DNA from: Ulota crispa
Taxonomy: Eukaryota > Streptophyta > Bryopsida > Orthotrichales > Orthotrichaceae
DNA length: 64,000 nucleotides
Reading direction: 5' to 3'
Assembly: GCA_963920765.1 (NCBI GenBank)
Contig: OY987245.1
Location: 13,718,727-13,782,726 of the forward strand
Part shown: positions 48,032 through 59,088 of the stretch, piece after piece
How positions within the stretch are numbered: the stretch's first letter is position 1
How the letters are laid out: each line of letters opens with the position of its first letter
Position numbers and translations under genes: made by a program
The notes under the pieces: generated by a model
Databases searched by the model: none
What the model was told of the DNA's origin: nothing
What the model saw: the letters and a program-made list of their open reading frames with translations, nothing else

Positions 48032-48950
48032 TCCTTAAAGGGCCATTGTCCCTTTTGGGGACAAATGAGATTTTGGGCAGGTACCTACAACCTCAATTTC
48101 TGTTTTGATTTTTTGAAGTTTTTTTTGAAGATAGAAAAACGTATTAACTTTTGGGGAATACAAATTTTATTCCAATCTATGCCCGAGAGCAAAAGTTATA
48201 TCCAAATAAGCACAAAGTTGGGGAGACATGGCAACAACAAAATCATCACAAAAACTTGAATTTTTTCTTTTAAAATTTTATTTTCATAGGTTATAATTTT
48301 TTCTACATTTGAAGCTTTGTATCATTCCGTTTGGACTAGTTATGAGAATGTTATGAACAATCTTGTTTTTTGGGCAATTCAAGCATCTTCTTGGAAAAAG
48401 AACTTATATACTTCATTTTGAATGCAAGTTTAACATTTTTTCAAAAAAACTGTTGGAAATAGTAAACTTTACTTTCTAGAACAATCTCACAATTGGGATT
48501 ATTGTGTTTCAATTCCATTGCAAGGTTATTAACATTTTGAGTCTTTGTTCAACCTCATACCTTCTTCTACCAAATCTATTTTATAGGAATGAAAATTTAG
48601 TATTTTTGTTTTAATTTTTTTCCAAATATTCTCACCTTGATTTTCCACCATAAAAAAATAAACCTCCAAACTATGTGATGCAAAAATTTTACGTTAAAAA
48701 AGTTCAAAGTCAAATAATATAGTCATGCAAGGTGCAAAAAAGATTGTTTTTTACACTTTAAACACAAATATCTTGCAATTTGTGCGATCAACATCTTTTA
48801 AATTTTTTTACCCATTCTTATTCTAGTCTAGTACAAGATCCTATGCTTAGATATGTAGAAAGACCAATTTTCAACTACTTTACTCTTTATCATAAAAATG
48901 GCAATTTTGAGTGTCTTTTGACAAAACAAAAGTTGTGGTCCTTTAGGGGG
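48032..48950. mobile_element. Long TTAA-type element (family E, diverged)
   Basis: The left end TCCTTAAAGGGCCATTGTCC follows TTAA at 48028-48031. The right end is GTGGTCCTTTAGGGGG. The left arm matches that of 14829-15547 and 2112-3068. No transposase frame is visible in its 0.9 kb. Confidence 0.6.
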
Positions 48951-49344
48951 TAAACATAAAGAAGGAACAATGTTGGACTTGTAATCAATCCTTTGGTATT
49001 TTTTACTTGGATGTTAAAATCAAGAGCTTAGAAATTTTTTGTTGAATTAATAATATGTTATATAGTTTGTATTATTAATTATTAATGATAACATTAGATA
49101 AATTTGAGATTAATTAAGATAAACTTTGACTACGTTAATGAACAGCATCATCCATTAAAATATTCATTAAGTACCAAATTAAGGAGCTTAGGATGTTGCC
49201 ATTGGCTCCTATTATTTCATGTATACAAACATGACAGATTTTAAGAAGCAAAGATTGTTATAGAGCTCGGACTGTTTGAGAGTTCTAAAAGGTTTTAGTT
49301 TCAGTATCTCATGAATTATATTTAATCTCCAAGTCTTGTTATTA

Positions 49345-49590
49345 ACCGCTAAAGGACCAAGGAGCCCACTCTCGGCTTTTGGATATTTGGGCAAGCATTT
49401 TTTGTGTGAATGTTTGAGATAAGATTATGAAAATAAGGGTGTATGTATTCATATTGAAAAGTTTGCATTCTTTCCAAAAAAAATTGGAGCTTAATAACTT
49501 TTGAATGAGACATGGTACCACGTGTGATTTAGGTGTCAACACGGGCATCTCTAAAAAAATCATAAACAAAGGGATTGGGAAGGGTGTTGC
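49345..49590. repeat. Solo family-E left end
   Basis: TTAACCGCTAAAGGACCAAG near 49342 resembles the left end of family E, but I found no right partner. Confidence 0.35.
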
Positions 49591-49598
49591 CTATAGAG

Positions 49599-50195
49599 CA
49601 TGCCTCTCTAATTCACATATTGTCATAAATTAACAAATTAAGCTAATTTATGCACATTGTGAAAGTTAATTTGTGTTTTTGTCATAAATTAACAAGCTTA
49701 TCTTTATTATGCGCATATTTGATATCAAATTAATTGTGACAAGGCATGGAATTGCTTGCATTGTAACACCCCATCAAACAAGAGGTCAGTCAACAATTTA
49801 CAATGCTCATCCTTCAAAAGTTTAAGAACAATGAAGTCAAATACAACTGTGGCCATGTTAGGGAACATGGTGGCTATACCTCCATAAAAATTGCATAGTG
49901 ACTCAAAGCAGCCATCAACAATATTTCAAGCTTCATAAAACAAAGCTGCAATGTTGTTGCAACCATCCAATGATGCAATCAAAGCTGGTTCAATTGAATA
50001 GGCAACATTGAGGGCACAAAATTCTTGCTCTATATCAACAATGGTATGCTTGTCCAATTGTGCTAGTAATTTTATAGCACATTTGTGTATCCATATGTTT
50101 GTAAGGGAAAAGTCGGCTTAATTTGTGCACATGGTTGGAAGTTAATTTGTTAATTTGTGCATCTATTTTTAGAAAACACAAAATAGATAAGCATG
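49599..50195. mobile_element. hAT-like MITE (family G), copy 2
   Basis: A 597-bp element beginning CATGCCTCTCTAATTCAC and ending ATAGATAAGCATG, flanked by the 7-bp repeat TATAGAG (49592-49598 and 50196-50202). The interior matches copy 1 at 46158 with extra sequence. Confidence 0.8.
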
Positions 50196-50202
50196 TATAG
50201 AG

Positions 50203-50795
50203 TGCTCAAGAGCACTTTACAATGGCTTGGTCAATGGGCAAAATTTATAGTCAACTAAAGGCCATGTGTGCTAAGATGTTGTTTCATTATCAACAAGCTT
50301 TAATGTTCTTAGCTTCTAGTGTACTTGTGTAATTGATTTTTAGTATAGTCAATCATGTTGTTGTTCCACGTTTGGAGTAATGACCTTGGTCGTAATTTTC
50401 TTACAAAGAGTAGTTGAGAGCAGGGTTTGGGAAGAAATTTGAGCTTCACCGGTCAAAATCCAGCAGTGTCCAGTTTCAATTGGATTTTCACCAACATGGA
50501 CCGATTATTTTCTATAAAACTTATAAATTTCTATTGTAAAAGTACTATATTTAGATTTTTTTGGAAAATGGACCGGTTTTTTAGCCGATGGTTTCAAGTT
50601 TCAACTGGGTCTTTTGCAATTTCAACCAGCTGCCACTACACTAACCGCCGGTTCTCCCCGAACCCTAGTTGAGAGGCCGCTTTTGAGATTGTGTTGAGAT
50701 GCTGGTTCAAACAATCCAAGTTTTTATGTTCCTCAACTTTTGGAGTAATTTGTCTAGTCTAGTTCAATTTTGTAATTGATCCATAATCTACAATG
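50203..50795. other. Intergenic DNA, no gene seen
   Basis: An 81-codon frame at 50427-50672 has no recognisable similarity. Confidence 0.4.
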
Positions 50796-51106
50796 AACAT
50801 GGAATAAAGGTTGCCTTGACAACCAGGTTGTCTTACCTTGGCAAGTTATCTCATGACTCATCATTTGACCACTTGGAGATTCATGCAACTCTTTAGATAC
50901 TTGAATTTCTCATGGTTTATGACTTGGATGTAGTTAGTTTATTTTTTTGCATCTTTGTTATTGTTGCTAGGCCTTACAAGCCCTTTAAAAAATATTTGTA
51001 GCAATATCTTTTGATGAAAATTATTGTAGGAGCACTACATATTTATATAATATCAAATGTCAAATTAGTTTAGGACAACCTAAATACAATATTTAGTGTA
51101 GGTAAT
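50796..51106. mobile_element. MITE family D, copy 6
   Basis: Contains the shared block TTATCTCATGACTCATCATT and ends with GACAACCTAAATACAATATT. Confidence 0.7.
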
Positions 51107-51145
51107 CCATGCTCTAGTTCAAAAACTTGGGATGATTATAAAAAG

Positions 51146-51547
51146 GGAATGACTAGGGGGACACCCCCCAATTGCTAAGTGGACACCCCCTATAGCCCAA
51201 CGTATTTAATTTGAGATTATGATTATGTTGAAATATGAAATATAATCAAAACAATATTTTAACACACATTTGCGTTTACAAGTGTTGCAAACATATAACA
51301 AACATGTCTCATTTGTGACATGGTCAAGAGCTAAACCAATCACTCCCTTCATTTATAAATTTAACTCTTGACCATGTCACAAATGAGACATATTTGTTGT
51401 ATGTTTGCAACACTTATAAACACAAATGTGCGCTAAAATATTGTCTTGATTTTATTTCATAATTCAACGTAATAATAATCTCAAAATTAATAGGTTGGGC
51501 TATAGGGACTGTCCACGTAGCAATTGGGGGCATCCCCTAGTCATTCC
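51146..51547. mobile_element. MITE family B, copy with C-rich ends
   Basis: A 402-bp fold-back with ends GGAATGACTAGGGGGACACC and GGCATCCCCTAGTCATTCC and subterminal AATTGCTAAG. The arms are complementary over most of the length (for example ATTTGTGACATGGTCAAGAG against its complement). Confidence 0.8.
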
Positions 51548-51902
51548 GTATAAAGAAAATTGAATTGTTATGAAATGAGCAACTATAATATGTAACAAAA
51601 GGCTTTATCCTTGTAACACTTTGACTTTTTCTTTTTTAAATAAGATACATATTTCTGAAACTTCCATAAAACAGCTTCTCTTCATGCAAAGCCTCCTCCT
51701 TGCGATCAAGAGCCAAAAAAAATTAAATGCTTTTAAAAAGGGAATGTAGTTCATGGATACATCACATGTGATTGATGGGTTGATTGGAATCGTGGGGATA
51801 TTCTCTCACGTCATCTTCCTGCTAAAGCTGTAGCTTCCTGAGGAGTTTCCTTAAAGACTAAATAAGAGAAAGAGATTGAAGGACGGGCCAGGCCAGTGTT
51901 AA

Positions 51903-52674
51903 ACCCCTAAGCGTCTTGCTAAGAAAATTTAGCATACTTCCAGTATGGAATTTTCACCACATTTTTTTAATTTTTAGAAAGTTGAATAAGTACTCACACA
52001 ATCCAAATCGGTCATTCTATACCCAACTATAAATCAAAAGTTTAAGGCTACTCTGATTTCAAATTCAAGTAAATCTGCAAAATTCCTACCGTTGAGAATC
52101 TCATGTTTGTTGATTTTGGTAGCAATTCACAATATGGATTTTGGATTTTGATTTGATTTTTTATCAAAAAATAATAATTACCTAATGGTTAATCCCATGA
52201 GACCGTGTTTAGCTATACTTGATTGAAAAAAAAACTCCTAAATGGGAAAAAACTCCAAAACTTATGGTCATTCAAAGTAAGTGGATCTAGCTGGCTCACT
52301 ACTTTAGAGTTACAAAAACCTTGCCCAATTGAGAGAAAAAAAAGTGATACATCACCAACCTTCTCCCCTATACATGAGAGTGTGGGCTTCAAACCCATCC
52401 CATCCAAAATTCCTCCATCCACAATGCAACGTACAATGCCTATATACACTTCCACTAATAGTTTTAGTATTAAAAATAGTAAATTCAGATGTTTGGGTGC
52501 AAAATCTAGAGGCTTCAAGGAACAACAAGCCGATCTAAAAGTTTTGTTGGACTTTTAGCTCCATTTGGACTTGAGTGGCAAACCAAAACTTGAGCATGCA
52601 ATGCCTTGTTTGGTCTACTTTTACACCTCCAAGAACCCCATTTGGCCATATTGGGCTCTTTGGTCCTTTAGGGG
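51903..52674. mobile_element. TTAA-flanked element (family E), 772 bp
   Basis: Flanked by TTAA (51899-51902 and 52675-52678). The left end is ACCCCTAAGCG and the right end GGTCCTTTAGGGG, so it joins the two end types of the family. A 111-codon frame on the plus strand has no recognisable domain. Confidence 0.65.
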
Positions 52675-52678
52675 TTAA

Positions 52679-55600
52679 TTTGGAATTTTGTGTTTGGTGT
52701 TAGTTTGGTGATTGTCTTTTTTTTTTGGGTGCAAATCTGGCTTCTTTCATTTATTTTTTGGTAAAGTCCATAGGCAATTCCCAATTATTAGTGCAAAAAG
52801 ACATCAAAAGCAAATGATTGTGGTTTGACATGTGGAAAAAGGGGGGCAAAAGGAGTCCCTTCATTGGTGAATTTTGACAAATCACACTTACTAGTGCTTT
52901 CATTAGTTTTGGTGCTAATTTCAGGCTCTTCAAAAAAAAAGCTTTCTAGCAATTTATCACCCCAAACAAAAACACTGGGCCACACCAAAGTAATACAACT
53001 TTTTAGAATGGCATTTTGTAAAAAATAAGTGGTGGTACTTATTTCTTTGTGGAGAGGTACATTTCTAAAAATTTCAAGTCATGCTTATGTTTCATTTGGA
53101 ATCCAAAAATTTGAGTATTTAAAAATTATTATTTTCAAACTTTTGTACTTGAATGGTGGAGAAGTTATCTTTAATAAAATAATTTAGGAAACCTTGATCA
53201 AAGTGATTGTCCCCCAATACTCCAAGAATGCATTTTACATCTTCATCAATTCCAAACCGGTTCCTTTGGCCTGTGGAGCCTTGGTATGAGAAAATCATGT
53301 GAGCACAATTGCTCACTTACCTAAGCCGAAACTCAGGTACAATTAAGGTGAGGCGTCCATCTAAGTGTCTTTTGAAGCTATTGATCTGGCCCTCTTTGAA
53401 ACATTTCAATAATTAAATTTTTCTTACAGAAAAGGTAGAATTTTACATTGAACACTCAACCGCACTCCATTTACAAAATCAACTCGAAGTTTTGATTGTC
53501 AAACATGGACATTATGTACAAACCCTAAAAATTCTACAAATGCTTAATTAAAATTGACATCAATAGTTTGCAAAACCATGGAATATTTATGCTCAACATT
53601 GCACAAATTTGCCAAATTTGCCAAATTTATAATGTACACAATCTATTAAACAACACACTTGTGTAATCTCATATACATCTATAAATTTAGCTTTCAACTG
53701 TGCCGTAGCTTTTACAACGAGCCAGTGTACCTAAACTATATAGGCCCCTGAGTGAAATCCAATCTTTGGATAGCAGGCCTAGTACTGGCGCAATCAGCAA
53801 AGGCTACTGCAGCACCCTGAAATGGTCAAATCGACTACCAACACATGATGGCACTTGGAGTTGACGATACGTGGGGGCGTCAAGCAGCGACTTCTAGTTG
53901 TCCCATGCTTTGATTGGTCATAGTTTTCAATAGTCACATGCTATTAGGGGTGGCAGAGTAGACAATTTGGTTGTTACTACTGTAGATATCTCCAAAAAGT
54001 CATTTGGTACTCTAATTTAAAGATTTGTGAGTGATCTCACAATCATTCTTCTAAGGCAAAGTTTCAAAGCTTGGTATACTCTGCAAGTACATTTAGTTTT
54101 TCTTTGGGGCCATTTCTCAAAGAATTTGATTTTTTGCGGTGGTTTTTTTGCCTTTTCACACAAGAGAGTCCATGTTTGCACTTTCTTGCACCTAGCTATA
54201 TGCGATTTATTTATTTTTTCTCCAAAAGGCTTGGATTTTGCCTAGAAGATAGTTTTTCTCTTGCAAGATTGAAACCCTCAATTGCGAGAGCTTGCCGTGC
54301 TGCATATTATTCAATTAACAAAAAAATTCCCCCTTTTAGTACACTAATTAGTTAATTTGAGATGCAAGAGTGTCACATATCAAACTTGAATGGCATTGTG
54401 ATTTTGAAATGTACCTCAATAAGGATTTTTCTCTCTTAATAGTTTCATAAGCAATTAATTTTAAAAATAATAACAAAATTGGTTGGTGGACGATTGAGAT
54501 GATGCCATTAGGCTCAATAGCAATTTTGGAATTGATCAAATGATAAAGACGTTTGAGATGATGTCTTTCATCATTATGCACCCAATCCTCAATCCCTTAA
54601 AATTAAACGTAATATTTGTTGATTTGGAAAAAAACCTTTCTCAAAACAAATTTTGGGATAAAGAATTTTGCATTTGTTTTGTTGATTTAAAATGATTTTT
54701 TTGATAATTCTTCAAAATATTTTATCATGATGTAAGGTCTCAAAGAAATTGTCATAAAATTCACTCTAAAGCACCTCAAGTATTTTAAAAACAAAAAATC
54801 CAAAAGACCAAAAATTGCATTTTTTTGTGAAGTTAACCAAATATTGCATTTAACCCTTCCATTAACCTTTCTATAATAATTCGATTTTTTTTGGCAATTA
54901 TAAAAGTTTTAAATATAATATAGGATAATAACATATTATTTGTACTTGCTTATTTTGGTAGGAAATATTCTTAATTCTATCTAATATCCAAAAAAGTTGA
55001 AGAATAATCATAAGCACTGTTGTGTTTTTAGGTTTTGTATAAGAGATTCCTTTCATAACTTGATATAGTCTTAAGAGCTCTAAGAGAGGGTTCTTGAGTA
55101 CATTAAACTTTGAAGTGGGAAAGAATTGTGTTAGTTGGGATGTATTGTTTATGATTATAAATATTGTTATCTTTAACCCAACATTATTTAAATGACAATG
55201 TGTTCAAATTTGACAAAAATTTAACATTGTAAGAGTATGAACTATTTTACGTTTCTAATCTAATCAAATGTTGTAATCTTCTAATTCGTATGTGCAAACG
55301 GTGTATTTCCTTTTCCGATGTGTATATGCATACACAAGTGTGCGCATTAAATATTTTATTGGACATTTATGAGTACTCAGTACACAAGTACATTAATCAA
55401 TCAAACTTTGCAATAATTTTTCATTTAATTTTAGTTTCAGTTCGATTCACTTTATGAAACAAACATATTCATAGATTGAATGACTATGAATGTTGTCCAT
55501 GACTAACAAATCTTTAACTCACAATATTATTGCATTATATTGAAAAGCCTTACATTTGTTTTGGTTGCTTCAGTAACCCTTTTGTAAATATTCAAAACCA

Positions 55601-57879
55601 CATATAATTTTCATATTCATTCAAAAATAATGAATTTTTTAATTTACGTTATGATAAAAACTGAAACAATTTCACCCACCTTAAATGTCATACATGTTTC
55701 ATAATTTTCACTCGCTTGCTTTTAGGCGTCTTGATCACCTTATAGAATGATCCTTGAAAGGCACCTTATGAATCACAAATTTTGGAAAATTTTGATTATC
55801 TCATATTATCATTTACATTATTACCAATTTAATATGTGTTTTTTAAATTACAAATGTTTGTGAACTTTTGCATGTTCTGTATTTTAGTTTTTTGTTTTGA
55901 TTTTTTATTTTGGCATGGGTTACTAATTAAAAGGGTCGCTGTTAGAATATAGAAAAAAATTGAAAGCAAAAACCGAGAAGTGAAACAAATTTGGACAAAA
56001 ATAAAAATCAATGAAAATAACCAAGGTGGTTCCACGTGACTAACTTTCCTATCATCCTGAGTATTGGGCTATTACCCCATATCAGGGTTTTTTTTTAAGG
56101 CTTTTAAAATCCAGATAGCTACAAATAAAAAATTCAAGCTTCAAGCGTATTCTAAAAAATGAAGGAAAAATAGCATCATGGAGTCATATGTTGTTCAAGA
56201 TTCTAAATCTAGATGCCTACCACGCATTAAAAAAAAGATATTTTGTTGTTTGTAGTCAACCAACTAGCTAGGTTAGGAACTTAGGCTGGAAAAAAACATG
56301 ATCTTCACACAATGTGGAGCTACATTTATTGAAAATCAAGTTGCCCTTAAGTTCTTTTGAGATAACGCCTCTTTTGTTATAATTTTTTGGGTTTTGTAAC
56401 CCACATTTTCATAAAATCCATTCTTACAATAAGAGTTTTTGATTTTAGGAAAATTTAGTCACAATCAACAAGCTCAAAGTGTAAATACTTTGCAGTCCAA
56501 TTTTGCACTTTAAAAAAATCTCATGGGGGCCATATTCTTGCACCATTAATAATCACCATATGGCCTGAGAAGCTGCCACTCCAAAACCAAAAAAAAACCC
56601 TAGCTCATATGATTGGATTCCACATTATATTCTTCAATAAAAATATAATAATAATAAGATATTGTAGCTAACACCAACATTTTTTAATTTTTCTACAACC
56701 ATCAGAATTAAGTACATTAGGACTGTTCAAGGAATTTGGAATTAGGCATAACATGTCAAGATCTCCCAATGCTTACACAGAATATCGAGCAATTTATAGG
56801 TGCTTAGGCAAAGTATCAAAAAAATTGCCAATGTTTAGACAAACATTGAGAAATATCCTAGTGTAGAAAAAAAATGGGTTTGAAGTATTGTTTTTGGATT
56901 TTGAACTATCCAAATTTTGTGGAATGTAGCATACAAATTAAAGAATCTTTTTTATGCTTAAAGCAAACACAAAGATGGATATTTGCAATATGTAATAATG
57001 ATTTGAGTACTTTGAATATACCATGTCAATAACTTGATAAATCTCAATACATCATACAAAACTTAAATTCAATTGAGGTTATTTTGTTTTGGTGCAAGCT
57101 TGAAAGTTGTGTACTTTCCAATTGTTCCTAAAAACACACATAACAAAAGTATTTCAAGTTCAATTGTTGGAATGGCTTTTCATGAACAAATCTAATATCT
57201 ATTTTGTAATGGTTCATTATAGTTTAGTTTTAGATTAGAAGGTATATTAAAACTAAGTTTAGATTTTAATTACATGAGACATTCAATATGAGAGAGTAAT
57301 TGATCAAGACATGCCCAAGGTCAATCATTTTTCAACCCTTGGCCTCATCAATAATATGTTTGTTTGTATTTACATAATAATACTCTAACATTCTTAATTA
57401 TATTATGCTTTTTACAACTTTGTTCTTCACCTTTTGCATGATATCTTTGATCTAGAGCATATGCAACAAGTTCAAAATTTGGATCCCTTGTTCTTCCATT
57501 ATATGGTTCATTTGCTTCAAAAATATTAAGCTTTTGGCTTGTTGAATCATTCAATTCAACAAAACTTCTTTTAATAATTCAAACCAAAAAAATTGTCCAT
57601 AAAGATAACCACTGATTGCAATATTGCAACAAATTTTGCAATTAGGAGCTAAAACTTAAGTGACTTTTGAGCTTTCCAATGATTCAATTATATAATTTTG
57701 AATTTCTTGAGGTAACATTGAGAATGTTTTTTGAAGAATCTTCTATGTTCTACTATGTGAGATCTTCTTATTATCTTACCATAAGATTATTTTGATCATA
57801 ATCATCGCACCAAGTTTGCATTAATAGGGCAATCAGCCATTAAATTGAAATTCTTTTGAAATGTTTGGAGCTCTGTTTC
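52679..57879. other. 5.2 kb without a recognisable gene
   Basis: Very AT-rich. GC-richer patches at about 53270-53350 and 53700-53950 were checked on both strands. The first contains a short open stretch ending at a donor-like GTAAGT on the minus strand, but no partner exon or known domain was found. Confidence 0.45.
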
Positions 57880-59088
57880 TCACGCTTTTGCCTCTTCAAT
57901 GGTACATTTGGCTTGAACTTGTATAAGAGAATGTTCCAACACCCCTATTTCTACTTCCATGTCTCGTATTTCTGTTTTCAATTTTTGTATGGCATTCTTC
58001 ATGTTTAGCATTGGCGACAGGTCTGCAATTTCATTTCCTTTTTCCACCATTTTATGCTTCACGTCCTCTAAAGACTCTAATAAATGGGTTTGTTCACTTG
58101 TCAATAATGTCACAACTTCTTTCATTTGATTTTGTTTTTCTTCCATTCCTAAAAGACGGCCTTTTACTTCAATATATTCAGAAATTAGAGATTCAAATTC
58201 TTGGTTGACAAAGTTTTCATGGCTTTCAAGTTTCTCTAGAGAAGTTGTTACATCCTCTTCAAATTTCTTGAATTGATTTTTCCCAATGTCAAATTTAGAG
58301 AATGTTTCTTTATAGAGCTGCTTTGCTCGACTCAAGTGTGTTCTCCAATCATTTGCTTCAGCAACTGCACCAACACGTAGTTGTGGAGCAATTCGTTCAA
58401 GATCCAATTTCCACTTATGAATTGCATTTTCTGTTGTTGTATTTAGGTCATTTGAGGCTTGTGGATTTACTATATTTCCTTGTGAAATGTCATCATCATC
58501 TTGTTGTTCATTTAGAACGTAGAGCTCCGTAGGATTGTCATTGTGATCAATTTCATCATACATGAGATCTTCTTGACATAAACGTGTGATAGGGGTGAAT
58601 TCATATTTAATATCATCAAGAACCAAACTACAAAGTGCATCCAAAACACTACAAACTGCATCGCCATAGCCTTGTTTCAAACGAGCAGGTGGCCAAGTGG
58701 GAGCTGCAAAGCCTAAACCTAGTAGTTCCATCATTATTTTGGAGCAAGTGACATTAGGGTCATCTATCTCAGAGGGTGGGGAAAACTGGCAACCAAGCAA
58801 TCCAAAAAGCCAAGAAACCATGGTAGAAAAGTAGAAAAATTGCTCATTGCGATTGATCAATGGCAAAGCAAAATAAAATTTGTGAAGGCGTGGCCAAGGA
58901 GGTATTCTTGAGTGGCAAAATTGAACCTCGTAATTAAGAAGCTTAAGCTTATCAACAATGAGTTCCATCATGACGCTTGCTCGCATCTCAGTGTCAAGTA
59001 TTTTAGAAGATTCCAAAATCTCATTAGATGATGCTTGTTGGGCTCTTGACTTTGGAAACTCTCCATTTTGGAGGTTTTGGGATTCCAT
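57880..59088 (-). CDS. IFT57: Intraflagellar transport protein IFT57, intronless
   Basis: A subunit of the IFT-B complex that carries tubulin and other cargo along the axoneme; in plants it would be needed only for the flagella of swimming sperm. A single uninterrupted frame gives 402 residues, close to the usual 400-470. The N-terminal calponin-homology-like half (about residues 35-170) has VDKLKLLNYEVQFC, FYFALP, EQFFYFSTMVSWLFGLLG, DDPNVTCSKIMMELLGLG and LKQGYGDAVCSVLDAL, all hallmarks of the family. After an acidic linker (EQQDDDDISQ), the motif IAPQLRV..AVAEANDWRTHL leads into a long coiled coil (about 255-400) containing EKGNEIADLSPMLNMKNAI and IGVLEHSLIQVQ. The C-terminus stops soon after the conserved coil. 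The ATG at 59088 is the first in frame. The absence of introns could mean a retrocopy. No frameshift or stop interrupts it, so it is likely functional. Confidence 0.92.
   Translation of the reverse strand: MESQNLQNGEFPKSRAQQASSNEILESSKILDTEMRASVMMELIVDKLKLLNYEVQFCHSRIPPWPRLHKFYFALPLINRNEQFFYFSTMVSWLFGLLGCQFSPPSEIDDPNVTCSKIMMELLGLGFAAPTWPPARLKQGYGDAVCSVLDALCSLVLDDIKYEFTPITRLCQEDLMYDEIDHNDNPTELYVLNEQQDDDDISQGNIVNPQASNDLNTTTENAIHKWKLDLERIAPQLRVGAVAEANDWRTHLSRAKQLYKETFSKFDIGKNQFKKFEEDVTTSLEKLESHENFVNQEFESLISEYIEVKGRLLGMEEKQNQMKEVVTLLTSEQTHLLESLEDVKHKMVEKGNEIADLSPMLNMKNAIQKLKTEIRDMEVEIGVLEHSLIQVQAKCTIEEAKA

Noticed and set aside
52223..52558. 111-codon open frame on the plus strand
   Set aside because: It lies wholly inside the TTAA-flanked element 51903-52674 and overlaps an equally long frame on the other strand. 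No transposase motif was seen.
53119..53420. Possible minus-strand exon ending in a GTAAGT donor
   Set aside because: No in-frame acceptor, partner exon or known domain could be found. The open stretch is only about 30 codons.
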